The position numbers were made by a program, and so were the translations under genes. 14,265 nucleotides of DNA from JAQAZP01 sp965531145 (GTDB lineage: Bacteria; Acidobacteriota; JAQAZP01). Positions within the stretch are counted from its first letter, which is position 1, and each line of letters begins with the position of its first letter. Below, piece by piece: positions 1 to 8,685 of this stretch. The notes beneath the pieces were generated by a model. That model ran no database searches and was not told the origin of the DNA. It saw only the letters and a list, made by a program, of their open reading frames with translations. The stretch spans positions 1 to 14,265 of the forward strand of contig CBESOE010000117.1 of the NCBI GenBank assembly GCA_965531145.1, written 5' to 3'.

Positions 1-1151
1 CCGTCGTTGAGGCGGCGGGTGCTGTACCAGCGGTTCCAGTGCAGCAGCGGGTCGAAGGTCTCCTCGAGGAACCAGCGTTCGGGCCAGCGGCGGTAGAGCT
101 CGCGCACCATGATCCCGCCCACCGGCGGCTGGGAGCGATCCCAGGATTTGCAGCCGTTGCCCCGGTTGTCGTTGGGGATGAAGCCCTCGGCGGTGATGCC
201 CCGCAGGTGCTCCACCGCGTTGGCCAGGGCCAGGTCGCGGCCGAAGAGCGAGCAGCCGTAGGCCAGAAAGAAGTTGTCCCAGCCGAAGAGGCAGTAACCG
301 CCGTATTCCTCGTTCCAGAGCCGGCCCACGGTGGAGACCACCCGCTGGTGCTTCGGCTCGTAGACCGTGTTCCAGGCGATTCCCGACTGGATGGCCAGCC
401 AGGGCTTGGCCAGTCCGCCGTAAGCCGAGGCCTCTTCCAGCAATGCGGTCCGCTGCCGTTTCACCACGCCGGTGATGTCAGTCAGCGTGCGCTGGCGGCC
501 GGTGGAGATGCCCAGCCGGCCGTCCAGACGCAGGACCAGGTAGGGTGATGTGGCGTCGATGTAGGGATCGGGGGTGTGGGTGGCGGTGGTGAATACCGTG
601 ACCTCGCGTCCCGGCAACGTGGCCAGCAGTCTGTTGTCGCCGAGCTGGACCTGACCCGGCCGGTTCCAGAGCATGGCCGTCTGCACTACCAGGTCCACCG
701 GCTTCACCGGCGGCTCCAGCAGGGTGAGCAGTACCACCAGGTCGTCCCCCTCCCGGGCCGTTTCCACCCGGGCGGCCAGCTGCTGCCAGCGGATCTCCAG
801 CGAGGAGTAGCGGCCGTCCAGGGTGTGCAGTCCGGGGACGATCTGCTCCGCGCCCTCCTCCCGCCGGCCGATCAGCGCCTCGCGCAGGTAACGCTCGTCG
901 ATCCAGTCCCGCTGCTTGAAAGAGAGACTCACCGCCAGCCCCTCGGGGAGCAGCACCTGGGAGAGCACGCTGCGGGTGTTCCAGTGATTCCAGCCACTGG
1001 CCAGCCGGGCCTGGATGGCGGTGTATTCATCAGTCGTGACTGACTCTGTTTGCTGCGCAGGGGCACAGACCGGCAGCAACAACATGAGAAAGAGCAGGGC
1101 CATGAGGAGGTGCATGCCTCTGGCGGACAAGCGGTATCTGGTTTTCTTCAT
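1..1151 (-). CDS. GH63/MGH1-like exported glycosidase, 3'-truncated by window edge
   Basis: The first 383 residues are present; the C-terminus lies beyond base 1. The N-terminus is a signal peptide: basic MKKTRYR, a leucine-rich core (residues 14-28) and a likely signal peptidase I site near APA-QQ (31-34). The Cys at 29 does not sit in a convincing lipobox. Residues about 50-240 look like a beta-rich N-terminal domain. From about 250 the (alpha/alpha)6-barrel begins, with features I recognise from the GH63/mannosylglycerate-hydrolase-like group: NTVYEP (261-266), a GWDNFF motif (290-295), EGFIPN (322-327) and WDRSQPPVGG (337-346). Asp338 is a candidate catalytic acid. GH63 members are inverting alpha-glycosidases, including alpha-glucosidase I and E. 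coli YgjK. The ATG at 1151 lies 5 nt after the stop of the upstream gene, behind a weak GAGCAGG, so it is the last visible gene of the operon. Its sugar specificity cannot be read from the sequence. Confidence 0.72.
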   Translation of the reverse strand, partial: MKKTRYRLSARGMHLLMALLFLMLLLPVCAPAQQTESVTTDEYTAIQARLASGWNHWNTRSVLSQVLLPEGLAVSLSFKQRDWIDERYLREALIGRREEGAEQIVPGLHTLDGRYSSLEIRWQQLAARVETAREGDDLVVLLTLLEPPVKPVDLVVQTAMLWNRPGQVQLGDNRLLATLPGREVTVFTTATHTPDPYIDATSPYLVLRLDGRLGISTGRQRTLTDITGVVKRQRTALLEEASAYGGLAKPWLAIQSGIAWNTVYEPKHQRVVSTVGRLWNEEYGGYCLFGWDNFFLAYGCSLFGRDLALANAVEHLRGITAEGFIPNDNRGNGCKSWDRSQPPVGGIMVRELYRRWPERWFLEETFDPLLHWNRWYSTRRLND

Positions 1152-1156
1152 CCTGC

Positions 1157-4100
1157 TCACTCTTCGAAGTCCTCCTCCAGCACCTCGTTCATCACCGCCA
1201 CCAACTGGTCGGCGTTTTTTTCGGTGAAGGGCATGGGTGGCCGGATCTTCACCACATTGTGATGGGGACCGTCGGTGCCGACAAGCACCCCCTTGTCCCG
1301 CATGCGGTCCACCACGAAGGCAGCCTCGGCGTCGGCCGGTTCCAGCGACCCGCGGTCCCGCACCAGCTCCACGCCGATGAAGAGGCCCGAGCCGCGCACG
1401 TCCCCGACGATGGGGTAGCGGTCTTTGAGTTGTCCCAGCCCTTCCAGCATCCGGCGTCCCACCTTGAGGGCATGTCCCTGGAGGTCCTGCTCCAGCGTGG
1501 TCTCCAGCACGGTGAGGCCCACGGCGCAGGAGACGGTGTTGCCGCCAAAGGTGGAGAAGAACTCCATCCCGTTGTCGAAGGCCGCGGCGATCTCCGGGGT
1601 GGTGACCACTGCGCTGATGGGGTGGCCGTTGCCGATGGGCTTGCCCAGCACCACGATGTCGGGCACCGCGCCCTGGGCCTCGAAGGCGTAGAAGTGGGTG
1701 CCGATGCGGCCATACCCGGTCTGCACCTCGTCGGCGATGCAGACGCCGCCGGCCTCGCGAACCGCATCGTAGACCACCCGCAGGTAGCCGTCCGGTGTGA
1801 TGATCTGGCCCCCCACACTGGGGTAGGACTCGGCGATAAAGCCGCAGAGCTCCTCCCCCTGTTCGCGGATCGTGCCGATGATCTCGGCCACGTGCCGGGC
1901 GTATTTCATGCCGGCGTCGGGGTCGTCCGCCTTGTATGGTCCGCGAAAGGTGTCGGGGATCGGTGCGGTGTGCACCCAGGGAGGTGCTCCCAGGCCGCCT
2001 GGCCCGTCGTGCTTGTAGGGGCTGATGTCGATCAGGGTGTTGCAGTGGCCGTGGTAGGCGGCCTCCAGCACGACTATGTTCTGCTGCCCGGTGCGGGCCC
2101 GGGCCAGGCGCAGGGCCAGTTCGTTGCCCTCGCTGGCCGAGTTGACGAAGTAGCAGACGCTGAGCGGGTCGGGCATGGTGGCGACGAGCCGCTCGGCATA
2201 GCGGTTGATCGTGTCGTGGAGGTAGCGGGTGTTGGTGCTCAGCACCGACATCTGCTCCTGGGCCGCCAGCACCACCCGGGGGTGGCAGTGGCCAAGGTGG
2301 GGCACGTTGTTGTAGGCGTCGAGGTAGCGACGGCCGGTCTCGTCGTAGAGATACTGCATCCAGCCCCGCTCCACTTTCACCGGGTCGCGGTAGCCGATGC
2401 TCAGGCTGGGGCCGATCAGCTGCCGGCGGGCGGCCAGCGTCTCGTCCCTGGTCTTCAGCGGCGGGGGCAGCACCCCCTCCGGCAGGCCGAGGACCAGGTC
2501 GGGGTCGGGGGAGAGGGTGCACCAGACCGGCCGCTCCGAATGGGCGCAGACCCCGGGGAAGTCGAGGCCCTTTCCCAGCAGGTCGGTGATCAGCTGGAAG
2601 TGCAGGTGCGGCGGCCAGCCGCCGTTCACCGCCGCGTAGCCCACGGCGGCAAAGAGTTCGCCCTGCTTGATCTCCTTCCCTTCCTCCATGCCCTCCAGGG
2701 AACTCTCGGAGAGGTGGCCATAGAGGGTGAAGAACGGCTCCCCGTCGTCGGTCCGGTGCTCGAGGATGATCACCGGCCCGTAGTCCTGGGGCTTCGTATT
2801 GTTCCCGAAGGCGTATACCGTGCCGTCCAGCGGTGCGTGGATGGCGCTGCCCGGACCCACGTAGAGATCGATGCCCAGGTGGACGGTGCGGTTCTCCGCG
2901 GCCCCGGGGACGCGGAAGGCCGAGGCGGTGTAGATGATCCGCGGTTCGTCGTAGAGTCCCACGCCCACCCGGGCGCCTTTGGAAGCCATCTTTCGCACGA
3001 TGCGCCAGGTCAGTTTCGGTTCGGAGTAGAACTCGGGATCGTTGGAGACCAGCGGGCTGCCGATGCCCAGGTCCAGCGGGGTCATGGTGATGTTTTTCAT
3101 CTCGTCCCCCAGCACCGGTGCGAAGGAGCCGGTGTTGGCTGCCAGCCACTGTCGGACAGCGGCGGCGTGGGGGTTCGGCTCCAGCCCGCAGGCCTGGCGG
3201 AAGGCGAGTAGCGCCACCCGGGGGTGGATCTCCAGCAGCCGGGGCAGGGTGCGGCGGATCGGCTGCTGGCTGATGCTGAGGTAGGGGTCGTCGGGCCGCT
3301 CCTTCACCTGGTGCGCGGCGATGGCAATGCTGGTTGCCAGGCGGAGGCAGACCATGCCGAAGAGCGCGGCCAGTTCGTCCTCCTCCAGGGGAAACTTGGC
3401 GTGGTAGCCCTCCACCAGGCGGCAGGCGGTGGCCAGGGGAGCGGGTTTGTCCAGCACGGCATAGGCCACGGCCACCGCCAGGTTGCCCGCGGTGTGGCTG
3501 TGCACCATGTCACCGAAATCGATGATCCCGGTGACCTGCTGGTTGCGGGTCTGCAGGTCGTCGCCGCCGCCCACGATCACATTGTGGTCGTTGGCATCGT
3601 TGTGGACCACGCTCTGCCGCAGCCGCGGGAGCAGCGGCAGGGATTGTTCCTCGTAGAGAGCCACGGCCCGGTCCACCAGGGCCTGCAGCTCCTCGTCTTC
3701 GATCAGCGGCCGGTGTTCCCTTACTACCTCCAGCCCTCGGGCCAGGTCCCAGTGGAACTTCCGGTGCAGAGCCGGGTGGTCGAAGCCGGCAAGGGCCCGG
3801 TCGACCCGGCCCACCGCACGTCCCAGGTCGGTGAGCAGCCCGTCGGTCTGGCGTTTCAGCCGGGCCAGGGGGATGCCTTCCCGCCAGCTCACCAGCCGCG
3901 CCAGGTGCTCGCCGTTTTCACCGGCCACGGTGACCATCTCCTCCCCCGAGGTGGCGGCCACCACCCGGGGGGTCAGGTCGATGGAATCGGCCAGGTGGGT
4001 CATGGCCTTGTTCTGGGCCTCGAGGAACCCGGAGTCCTCCAGCAGGTTGGCGATCTTGAAGACGTAGCGGGCCCCGTCCGTGGCGTCGATACGGAAGTTC

Positions 4101-4213
4101 TGGTCCCGCTCGCTGGCCAGCAGTTCGGCCTCGCCCTCGATGCCGTAGAGGTCGCGGACGAGCTCCACCGCCTGTTCGGGGCTGAACTGCGGAGCGTTCT
4201 TGATCAGGCTCAT
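1157..4213 (-). CDS. Trifunctional fusion: APH/hydroxylysine-kinase-like kinase + M23 domain + class III PLP phospho-lyase
   Basis: This 1018-residue protein has no signal peptide. Residues ~1-350 are an APH/choline-kinase fold (RdoA/AGPHD1-like) with catalytic loop HNDANDHN (204-211) and metal-binding IIDFGD (230-235). Residues ~400-550 are an M23/LytM peptidase domain with its zinc ligands intact: H445 and D449 in HLGID, and H536/H538 in HLH; H500 is also conserved. Residues ~600-1018 are a class III aminotransferase fold with SASEGNELALRLARA (692-706), D828 in ADEVQTG and the PLP lysine K858 in GKPIGNGHP. Stretches such as NNVPHLGHCHP, YHGHC, ISPYK and DGPHHNVVKI closely resemble animal ethanolamine-phosphate and 5-phosphohydroxylysine phospho-lyases (AGXT2L1/2) rather than ordinary transaminases. 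The expected chemistry is ATP phosphorylation of an amino-alcohol, then elimination of phosphate and ammonia to give an aldehyde. The ATG at 4213 overlaps the galK stop (ATGA) and has GGGAG 8 nt upstream. The substrate is uncertain; ethanolamine and hydroxylysine are the main candidates. Confidence 0.88.
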   Translation of the reverse strand: MSLIKNAPQFSPEQAVELVRDLYGIEGEAELLASERDQNFRIDATDGARYVFKIANLLEDSGFLEAQNKAMTHLADSIDLTPRVVAATSGEEMVTVAGENGEHLARLVSWREGIPLARLKRQTDGLLTDLGRAVGRVDRALAGFDHPALHRKFHWDLARGLEVVREHRPLIEDEELQALVDRAVALYEEQSLPLLPRLRQSVVHNDANDHNVIVGGGDDLQTRNQQVTGIIDFGDMVHSHTAGNLAVAVAYAVLDKPAPLATACRLVEGYHAKFPLEEDELAALFGMVCLRLATSIAIAAHQVKERPDDPYLSISQQPIRRTLPRLLEIHPRVALLAFRQACGLEPNPHAAAVRQWLAANTGSFAPVLGDEMKNITMTPLDLGIGSPLVSNDPEFYSEPKLTWRIVRKMASKGARVGVGLYDEPRIIYTASAFRVPGAAENRTVHLGIDLYVGPGSAIHAPLDGTVYAFGNNTKPQDYGPVIILEHRTDDGEPFFTLYGHLSESSLEGMEEGKEIKQGELFAAVGYAAVNGGWPPHLHFQLITDLLGKGLDFPGVCAHSERPVWCTLSPDPDLVLGLPEGVLPPPLKTRDETLAARRQLIGPSLSIGYRDPVKVERGWMQYLYDETGRRYLDAYNNVPHLGHCHPRVVLAAQEQMSVLSTNTRYLHDTINRYAERLVATMPDPLSVCYFVNSASEGNELALRLARARTGQQNIVVLEAAYHGHCNTLIDISPYKHDGPGGLGAPPWVHTAPIPDTFRGPYKADDPDAGMKYARHVAEIIGTIREQGEELCGFIAESYPSVGGQIITPDGYLRVVYDAVREAGGVCIADEVQTGYGRIGTHFYAFEAQGAVPDIVVLGKPIGNGHPISAVVTTPEIAAAFDNGMEFFSTFGGNTVSCAVGLTVLETTLEQDLQGHALKVGRRMLEGLGQLKDRYPIVGDVRGSGLFIGVELVRDRGSLEPADAEAAFVVDRMRDKGVLVGTDGPHHNVVKIRPPMPFTEKNADQLVAVMNEVLEEDFEE

Positions 4214-5376
4214 TGTTCGATCTCCCGTGCGCCGTCGCCGGTGTCGGCGGGATGGAACTCGGCGGTGAGGCCGGTATTCTTGCGGTAGACCTCGCCGGCC
4301 CTGGTGATAAAGGCTTCGGCCGCATCCTCCCGGACCAGGGTCAGGGTGCAGCCGCCAAAGCCGCCGCCCATCATCCGCGAGCCGAGAACGCCCTCTGAAT
4401 CCCGGGCGGCCTGCACCAGGGTGTCCAGCTCGAAACAGGAGACCTGATAGTCGTCGCGCAGCGAGTCGTGGGAGGCGTTGATCAGTGCGCCGAAGGCCGG
4501 CAGGTCGCCATCCATCAGTGTCTGCACCGCCTGCATCACCCGGCTGTTCTCACTGACCACGTGGCGGGCGCGGCGGCGCAGGGTGCCGGTGGGGATGCGG
4601 TCGATGTTCTTCTCCAGCCGGCCCGGGGTCAGCCGGGAGAGGCTCGGGGCTTCCAGCACTCCCAGCAGGCTCAGTTCCACTTCCTGGCACTGCTCCACCC
4701 GCTCGTTGTATTTCGAGCCGGCCAGCCCGCGCAGCTTTTTCGTGTCGGCGATCACCAGCCGGTGACCGGCCAGCGGCAAGGCAACCTGGCGGTGCTGCAG
4801 GGTGGCGCAGTTGAGCAGCAGGGCGCACCCCTCGCGGCCAAAGCCCGAGGCGAACTGGTCCATGATGCCGCAGTCGAGACCGACGAAATCGTTCTCCGCG
4901 GCCCGGGCCATGCGCACCAGTTCTCCCATCTCCAGGCCGGCGTCGGCCATGCTGTTGAGGGCCACCGCGGTGGCCATCTCCAGGGAGGCGGAGGAGGAGA
5001 GACCGGCCTCCCGCGGCAGGTCACCGGAGAAGAGCAGTTCCAGGCCGGGCAGGGTCACGCCGCTGCGCATGAACTGCTGGGCCACCCCCAGGGGGTAGTT
5101 GACCCAGGCCGATCCATGGGGCGCCGGCGGCGGGTCAAGGGGGACGGTGCAGCTGAAGGGATCGTCAAACGAGGCCAGGGCCAGGTGGTTCGCCGCAGTT
5201 CTCCGCGCCGCCGCCATGGTGCCCAGACGGATCGCGCAGGGCAGCACCAGCCCGCCGGTGTAGTCGGTGTGCCCGCCAATGAGGTTGATCCGGCCCGGGG
5301 CGAAGAAGAAACGGACTGGCTCCGGGCTCTCGCCGTGGCGCTCGATGAACTGCTTCTGCAGGGCCGTCATGTCCAC
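4210..5376 (-). CDS. galK: Galactokinase (GHMP kinase)
   Basis: This 388-residue protein has the usual galactokinase length. It would phosphorylate alpha-D-galactose to galactose 1-phosphate with ATP in the cytoplasm, the first Leloir step. Motif 1 is at 28-46 (GRINLIGGHTDYTGGLVLP), the ATP-binding GLSSSAS loop at 125-131, the catalytic Asp at D173 in CGIMDQ, and motif 3 MGGGFGG at 336-342. Motif 1 reads GGHTDY where the family almost always has GEHTDY, so the sugar-contacting Glu is Gly35. The start is a GTG at 5376, chosen over the ATG at 5370 because AGGAG (5386-5390) lies 9 nt from the GTG but 15 nt from the ATG. That ribosome site lies inside the end of the beta-galactosidase gene, whose stop is 3 nt upstream, so the two are probably translationally coupled. 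No galT, galE or galM is visible in the window. Confidence 0.93.
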   Translation of the reverse strand: MDMTALQKQFIERHGESPEPVRFFFAPGRINLIGGHTDYTGGLVLPCAIRLGTMAAARRTAANHLALASFDDPFSCTVPLDPPPAPHGSAWVNYPLGVAQQFMRSGVTLPGLELLFSGDLPREAGLSSSASLEMATAVALNSMADAGLEMGELVRMARAAENDFVGLDCGIMDQFASGFGREGCALLLNCATLQHRQVALPLAGHRLVIADTKKLRGLAGSKYNERVEQCQEVELSLLGVLEAPSLSRLTPGRLEKNIDRIPTGTLRRRARHVVSENSRVMQAVQTLMDGDLPAFGALINASHDSLRDDYQVSCFELDTLVQAARDSEGVLGSRMMGGGFGGCTLTLVREDAAEAFITRAGEVYRKNTGLTAEFHPADTGDGAREIEQ

Positions 5377-5379
5377 GGG

Positions 5380-8300
5380 TCAGAACTCCTGTCTTCCCAG
5401 CTCCGCCGGCGACTCATCTCCCGCCACAAAGGGGCGCAGCCGGAAGCGGTAGGTGTAGGGCTCGGGCTCCAGGGTGTATTCCTCGTGGGGCCGGGCGCCC
5501 CAGCTGGTGTCGCCCCCCACGCCCATCTGCCGCCAGTCGAGGTTGAGGCACACCAGGTCCCGCGGCTTGACGTGGAAGGTGTGCCGCTGGGCCTTCTCCT
5601 CACCGGGGTCGAAGTCCTCGGTGAGGTAGTGCTGGGCGTTGATGCTCAGCAGGGGCAGGCCAGAGGCGAGCAGGCCCACACCGTCATCCCGGGTGAGGGC
5701 CACCCAGCGTACGTCGGTGCGGGTGCCGTTTTCCTGGGGGCGGATATAGGGGTGATACATTTCCGCCACCGGCATGCGGTAGCGGCCCACCGCCGAGCCG
5801 GTATAGCGGTCACAGTAGTTTTCGTGGGGGCCGCGGCCGAACCACTCGATCTCCGTGAATGATCCGGGCAGGATCAGCTGGGTGCCGAACTTCGGCAACT
5901 CGGGCAGGTCGGTGCCGCCCGGGACAAAGGCCTGCTCCACGATCACGTCACCGCTGCCCATGATGCGGTAGCTGGTGCGCAGACTGGAACCGCCGGCCGG
6001 AACGCTGAACAGCGCGTCCACCTGGACCTGTGTTCTTCCGGCCTGCCGCACGGCGAAGCGGTCCAGGGTCATGGCTGTTCCGGCGGTCCGCCAGACCGCA
6101 CAGCGTTTCTGCATGTCGTTGCCGAAATCGTTGTCGGTGGGCGCGCGCCAGAAATCGGCCCGCGGTCCCTGCAGCAGCAACTCGAAACCGCGGTGGGTGA
6201 AGGAGGTCATCTGCCCGGTGGCGGGGTCGAAGGTGATGGTGAAGTTTTTCCCCTCCACCCGTGCGATGTCCGGTGAGCGGATAAAGGTCACCGGCGGCGA
6301 TCCCGCGTTGGCCGGCATCATCCCGGGACCCTGGAGCGGCAGGCGGAACTGGTCCCAGGCCGCCAGGTGCCCCTTGCCCACCAGGGGCTGGTCCTCGGCT
6401 GTGCGCCAGCGGACGGTGAGGTAGTATTCAGCCCCGGGCGTGGGCGCCAATCGTGGCAGGTTGAGGATGAACTGTGTGGTTTCACCGGCCATGGTCTTGA
6501 GCTGTGGCCCCCGGCCCCCGGCGGTGACAACACCGTCCTCCTCGATGGTCCAGTGCAGTTCGTATCCGGAGAGGTCGATGAAATCGTGGCGGTTGGTCAC
6601 TTTCAGCATTCCCGTGCTGAGGTCCACCGGCTCGGTCTTGATGTACTGGTAGACCTTTTTCACCTCCTCGATGTGGGGGTGGGTCCGGCGGTCGGGGAAG
6701 ACCAGGCCGTTGCAGCAGAAGTTCTTGTCGCTGGGTGTGTCCGGCGGTCCAAAGTCGCCGCCGTAGGCCCAGTAGGGTTCGCCATCGGCGGTTTCGGCGT
6801 AGAGCCCCTGGTCCACCCAGTCCCAGATGAAGCCGCCCTGCAACTGGGGGTTGGCCATGATCACGTCCCAGTAGTCCTGCAGGTTGCCCACGCTGTTACC
6901 CATGGCGTGAGCATACTCACAAAGGATCAGCGGCCGGTCCTGTTTCTTGCGGGCATAGGCCGCGATGGAGTGGATCCGGGCGTACATCGGGCAGTAGATG
7001 TCGGTGTGGGGTTCCAGTTTGGCCCGTTCGTAGTGCACCGGCCGGGTGGGATCGCGGTGGTGTATCCACTCCGAGCCGGCCACGAAGTTCACCCCGTCCC
7101 CGGCCTCGTTGCCCATGGACCAGATGATCACCGAGGGGTGGTTCTTGTCCCGCTCCACCATCCGCTCGATACGGTCGAGGTGCGCGGCCTGCCAGTCGGG
7201 CCGGTTGCCCAGGGTGACGTCCGGGTCGTAGCCCATGCCGTGGGACTCGATGTTGGCCTCGTCCACCACGTAGAGGCCGTAGCGGTCGCAGAGGTCATAC
7301 CACCCGGGAACGTTGGGGTAGTGGCTGGTGCGCACGGCGTTGATGTTGTGCGCTTTCATCAGCCGGATGTCCTCCAGCATCATCTCCTCGCTGACCACCC
7401 GGCAGGTCTTTGGCTCGTGCTCGTGGCGGTTGACCCCCTTGATGGTGATGGGGACGTTGTTCACCAGCAGCTGGCCGTCGCGGATCTCCACCCGGCGGAA
7501 CCCGGTGTTGCAGGCCGCCGCCTCCACCGTGTTGCCGTCGCCGTCCAGCAGGGCCAGACCGAAGCGGTAGAGGTTGGGTGTTTCGGCCGTCCAGGGTCGC
7601 GGGTTCATAATTTCCGGCGACTTGAAGATGGCGTGGGCCACGCCGTCTTCCCAGTTGAGCGGCAGGCTGGTCAGCGGCATACCGCCCACCGTATTGCCGG
7701 AGGGGTCGAGCAGTGACATCTGCACCCGGTGGTCCAGCGGCGGGGTGTCCAGGCCGTGGACCAGTTCCACTTCCACGTCGAGGCGCCCGCGGTGGCAGTG
7801 CGGGTCGAGCACGCCCTGGACGAACCAGTCGCGGATCATCACCGGCGGCCGGGAGATCAGCCGCACACTCCGTTCGATGCCGCTGACCTTCCAGTAGTCC
7901 TGGTCCTCGAGGTAGGCCCCGTCGCTCCAGCGGTAGACCTCCAGGGCCAGCAGGTTCTCGCCATGGCGGAGGAAACCGGTGATCTCGAACTCGGCCGGGG
8001 TCTTGCTGCCCTGGCTGTAGCCCACCTGCTGGCCGTTGACCCAGAGGTAGAAGGCGGATTTCACCCCGCCGAAGTGGAGGTAGACTCGCCGGCCGTCCCA
8101 TGTTTCGGGAATGGTGAAGGTGCGGCGGTAGGAGCCCACCGGGTTGTACTCGTGGGGGATGAAGGGTGGATTGGCCGGGAAGGGGTAGGCCACGTCGGTG
8201 TAGATCGGCACGCCGAACCCCAGTATTTCGGTCTCGCTGCCGGAGCCTGAACCGTCCTCCCCGGATTTCACCGGACGGACCACGGAAAAGGGATATTCAA

Positions 8301-8685
8301 TGTTGGTGTAGACCGGGATGCCGAACCCCTCGATCTCCCAGTTGCCGGGGACGTTGATTTTAGCCCAGCCGCCGGCGTCGAAATCGTCCCGCTCGAACCC
8401 CATTGGACGGTCAGCCGGTTTGCGCACCCAGTGGAACTGCCAGGTGCCGTCCAGGGACAGGTGATTCGGCGAGGCCGCCGGATCACCGGCCAGGGCCGCC
8501 TCCATGCTGTCGAAGGGCAGCAGGGTGCTGTGGGGTTTCTCGCGGTTGATCGAGAAAACCGCCGGGTTTTCCCAGTCCACCACCGGGGCCGCTTTTGACC
8601 CCTCCTCGGGGGCTGTGCTACTGTCGGCCGAAAAGGACGGGACGGCCATCATGAACATGATCAGGGTGAACAGAATCGCCTTCAC
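5380..8685 (-). CDS. lacZ: Exported LacZ-type beta-galactosidase (GH2)
   Basis: This 1101-residue protein is a full-length LacZ-type GH2 enzyme, retaining and specific for terminal beta-galactose. It has a signal peptide (MKAILFTLIMFMMAVPSFSA, residues 1-20), so it should act in the periplasm or outside the cell, unlike cytoplasmic E. coli LacZ. The sugar-binding and jelly-roll domain spans ~75-270 (WVNGQQVGYSQGSKTPAEF, YLEDQDYWKVSGIER), immunoglobulin-like domains follow, and the TIM barrel begins around 405 (NRHEHEP 419-425, RTSHYPN 452-458). The acid/base is E527 in SMGNEAG and the nucleophile E590 in LCEYAHAMGN. The C-terminal domain retains WFGRGPHENYCDR. The GTG start at 8685 is supported by AGGAGG (8693-8698) 7 nt upstream and by the signal peptide that follows. 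Residues 120-169 contain a duplicated GFGxPxYT motif joined by a Gly/Ser-rich linker (see findings). It is the first gene of the minus-strand operon. Confidence 0.95.
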   Translation of the reverse strand: MKAILFTLIMFMMAVPSFSADSSTAPEEGSKAAPVVDWENPAVFSINREKPHSTLLPFDSMEAALAGDPAASPNHLSLDGTWQFHWVRKPADRPMGFERDDFDAGGWAKINVPGNWEIEGFGIPVYTNIEYPFSVVRPVKSGEDGSGSGSETEILGFGVPIYTDVAYPFPANPPFIPHEYNPVGSYRRTFTIPETWDGRRVYLHFGGVKSAFYLWVNGQQVGYSQGSKTPAEFEITGFLRHGENLLALEVYRWSDGAYLEDQDYWKVSGIERSVRLISRPPVMIRDWFVQGVLDPHCHRGRLDVEVELVHGLDTPPLDHRVQMSLLDPSGNTVGGMPLTSLPLNWEDGVAHAIFKSPEIMNPRPWTAETPNLYRFGLALLDGDGNTVEAAACNTGFRRVEIRDGQLLVNNVPITIKGVNRHEHEPKTCRVVSEEMMLEDIRLMKAHNINAVRTSHYPNVPGWYDLCDRYGLYVVDEANIESHGMGYDPDVTLGNRPDWQAAHLDRIERMVERDKNHPSVIIWSMGNEAGDGVNFVAGSEWIHHRDPTRPVHYERAKLEPHTDIYCPMYARIHSIAAYARKKQDRPLILCEYAHAMGNSVGNLQDYWDVIMANPQLQGGFIWDWVDQGLYAETADGEPYWAYGGDFGPPDTPSDKNFCCNGLVFPDRRTHPHIEEVKKVYQYIKTEPVDLSTGMLKVTNRHDFIDLSGYELHWTIEEDGVVTAGGRGPQLKTMAGETTQFILNLPRLAPTPGAEYYLTVRWRTAEDQPLVGKGHLAAWDQFRLPLQGPGMMPANAGSPPVTFIRSPDIARVEGKNFTITFDPATGQMTSFTHRGFELLLQGPRADFWRAPTDNDFGNDMQKRCAVWRTAGTAMTLDRFAVRQAGRTQVQVDALFSVPAGGSSLRTSYRIMGSGDVIVEQAFVPGGTDLPELPKFGTQLILPGSFTEIEWFGRGPHENYCDRYTGSAVGRYRMPVAEMYHPYIRPQENGTRTDVRWVALTRDDGVGLLASGLPLLSINAQHYLTEDFDPGEEKAQRHTFHVKPRDLVCLNLDWRQMGVGGDTSWGARPHEEYTLEPEPYTYRFRLRPFVAGDESPAELGRQEF
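5386..5390 (-). promoter_or_regulatory. Ribosome binding site deciding the galK GTG start
   Basis: AGGAG on the minus strand, inside the last codons of the beta-galactosidase gene. Its 9-nt spacing to GTG 5376 is good, while the spacing to the in-frame ATG 5370 would be 15 nt. This favours the GTG start and suggests translational coupling. Confidence 0.6.
8179..8328 (-). repeat. Internal duplication within the beta-galactosidase gene (108-bp period)
   Basis: Codons 120-133 (GFGIPVYTNIEYPF) and 156-169 (GFGVPIYTDVAYPF) encode the same 14-residue motif. Nine positions are identical and the rest mostly conservative. The DNA of the two copies (8287-8328 and 8179-8220) matches at 32 of 42 positions. 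The 22-residue spacer is polar and contains GSGSGS. The LacZ family normally has this motif once, just before the PPFIP…NPVG segment, so copy 2 occupies the canonical context. Confidence 0.75.

Noticed and set aside
1259..3211. 650-codon plus-strand open frame opposite the fusion gene
   Set aside because: Its translation has no recognisable domain and is rich in Val/Gly/His as expected of an antisense shadow. The opposite strand encodes three intact enzyme domains.
3224..7716. Several other long plus-strand open frames (3224-4288, 4468-5862, 6367-7716)
   Set aside because: All are antisense to fusion, galK or lacZ coding sequence with intact motifs, and they have no ribosome sites or recognisable products.
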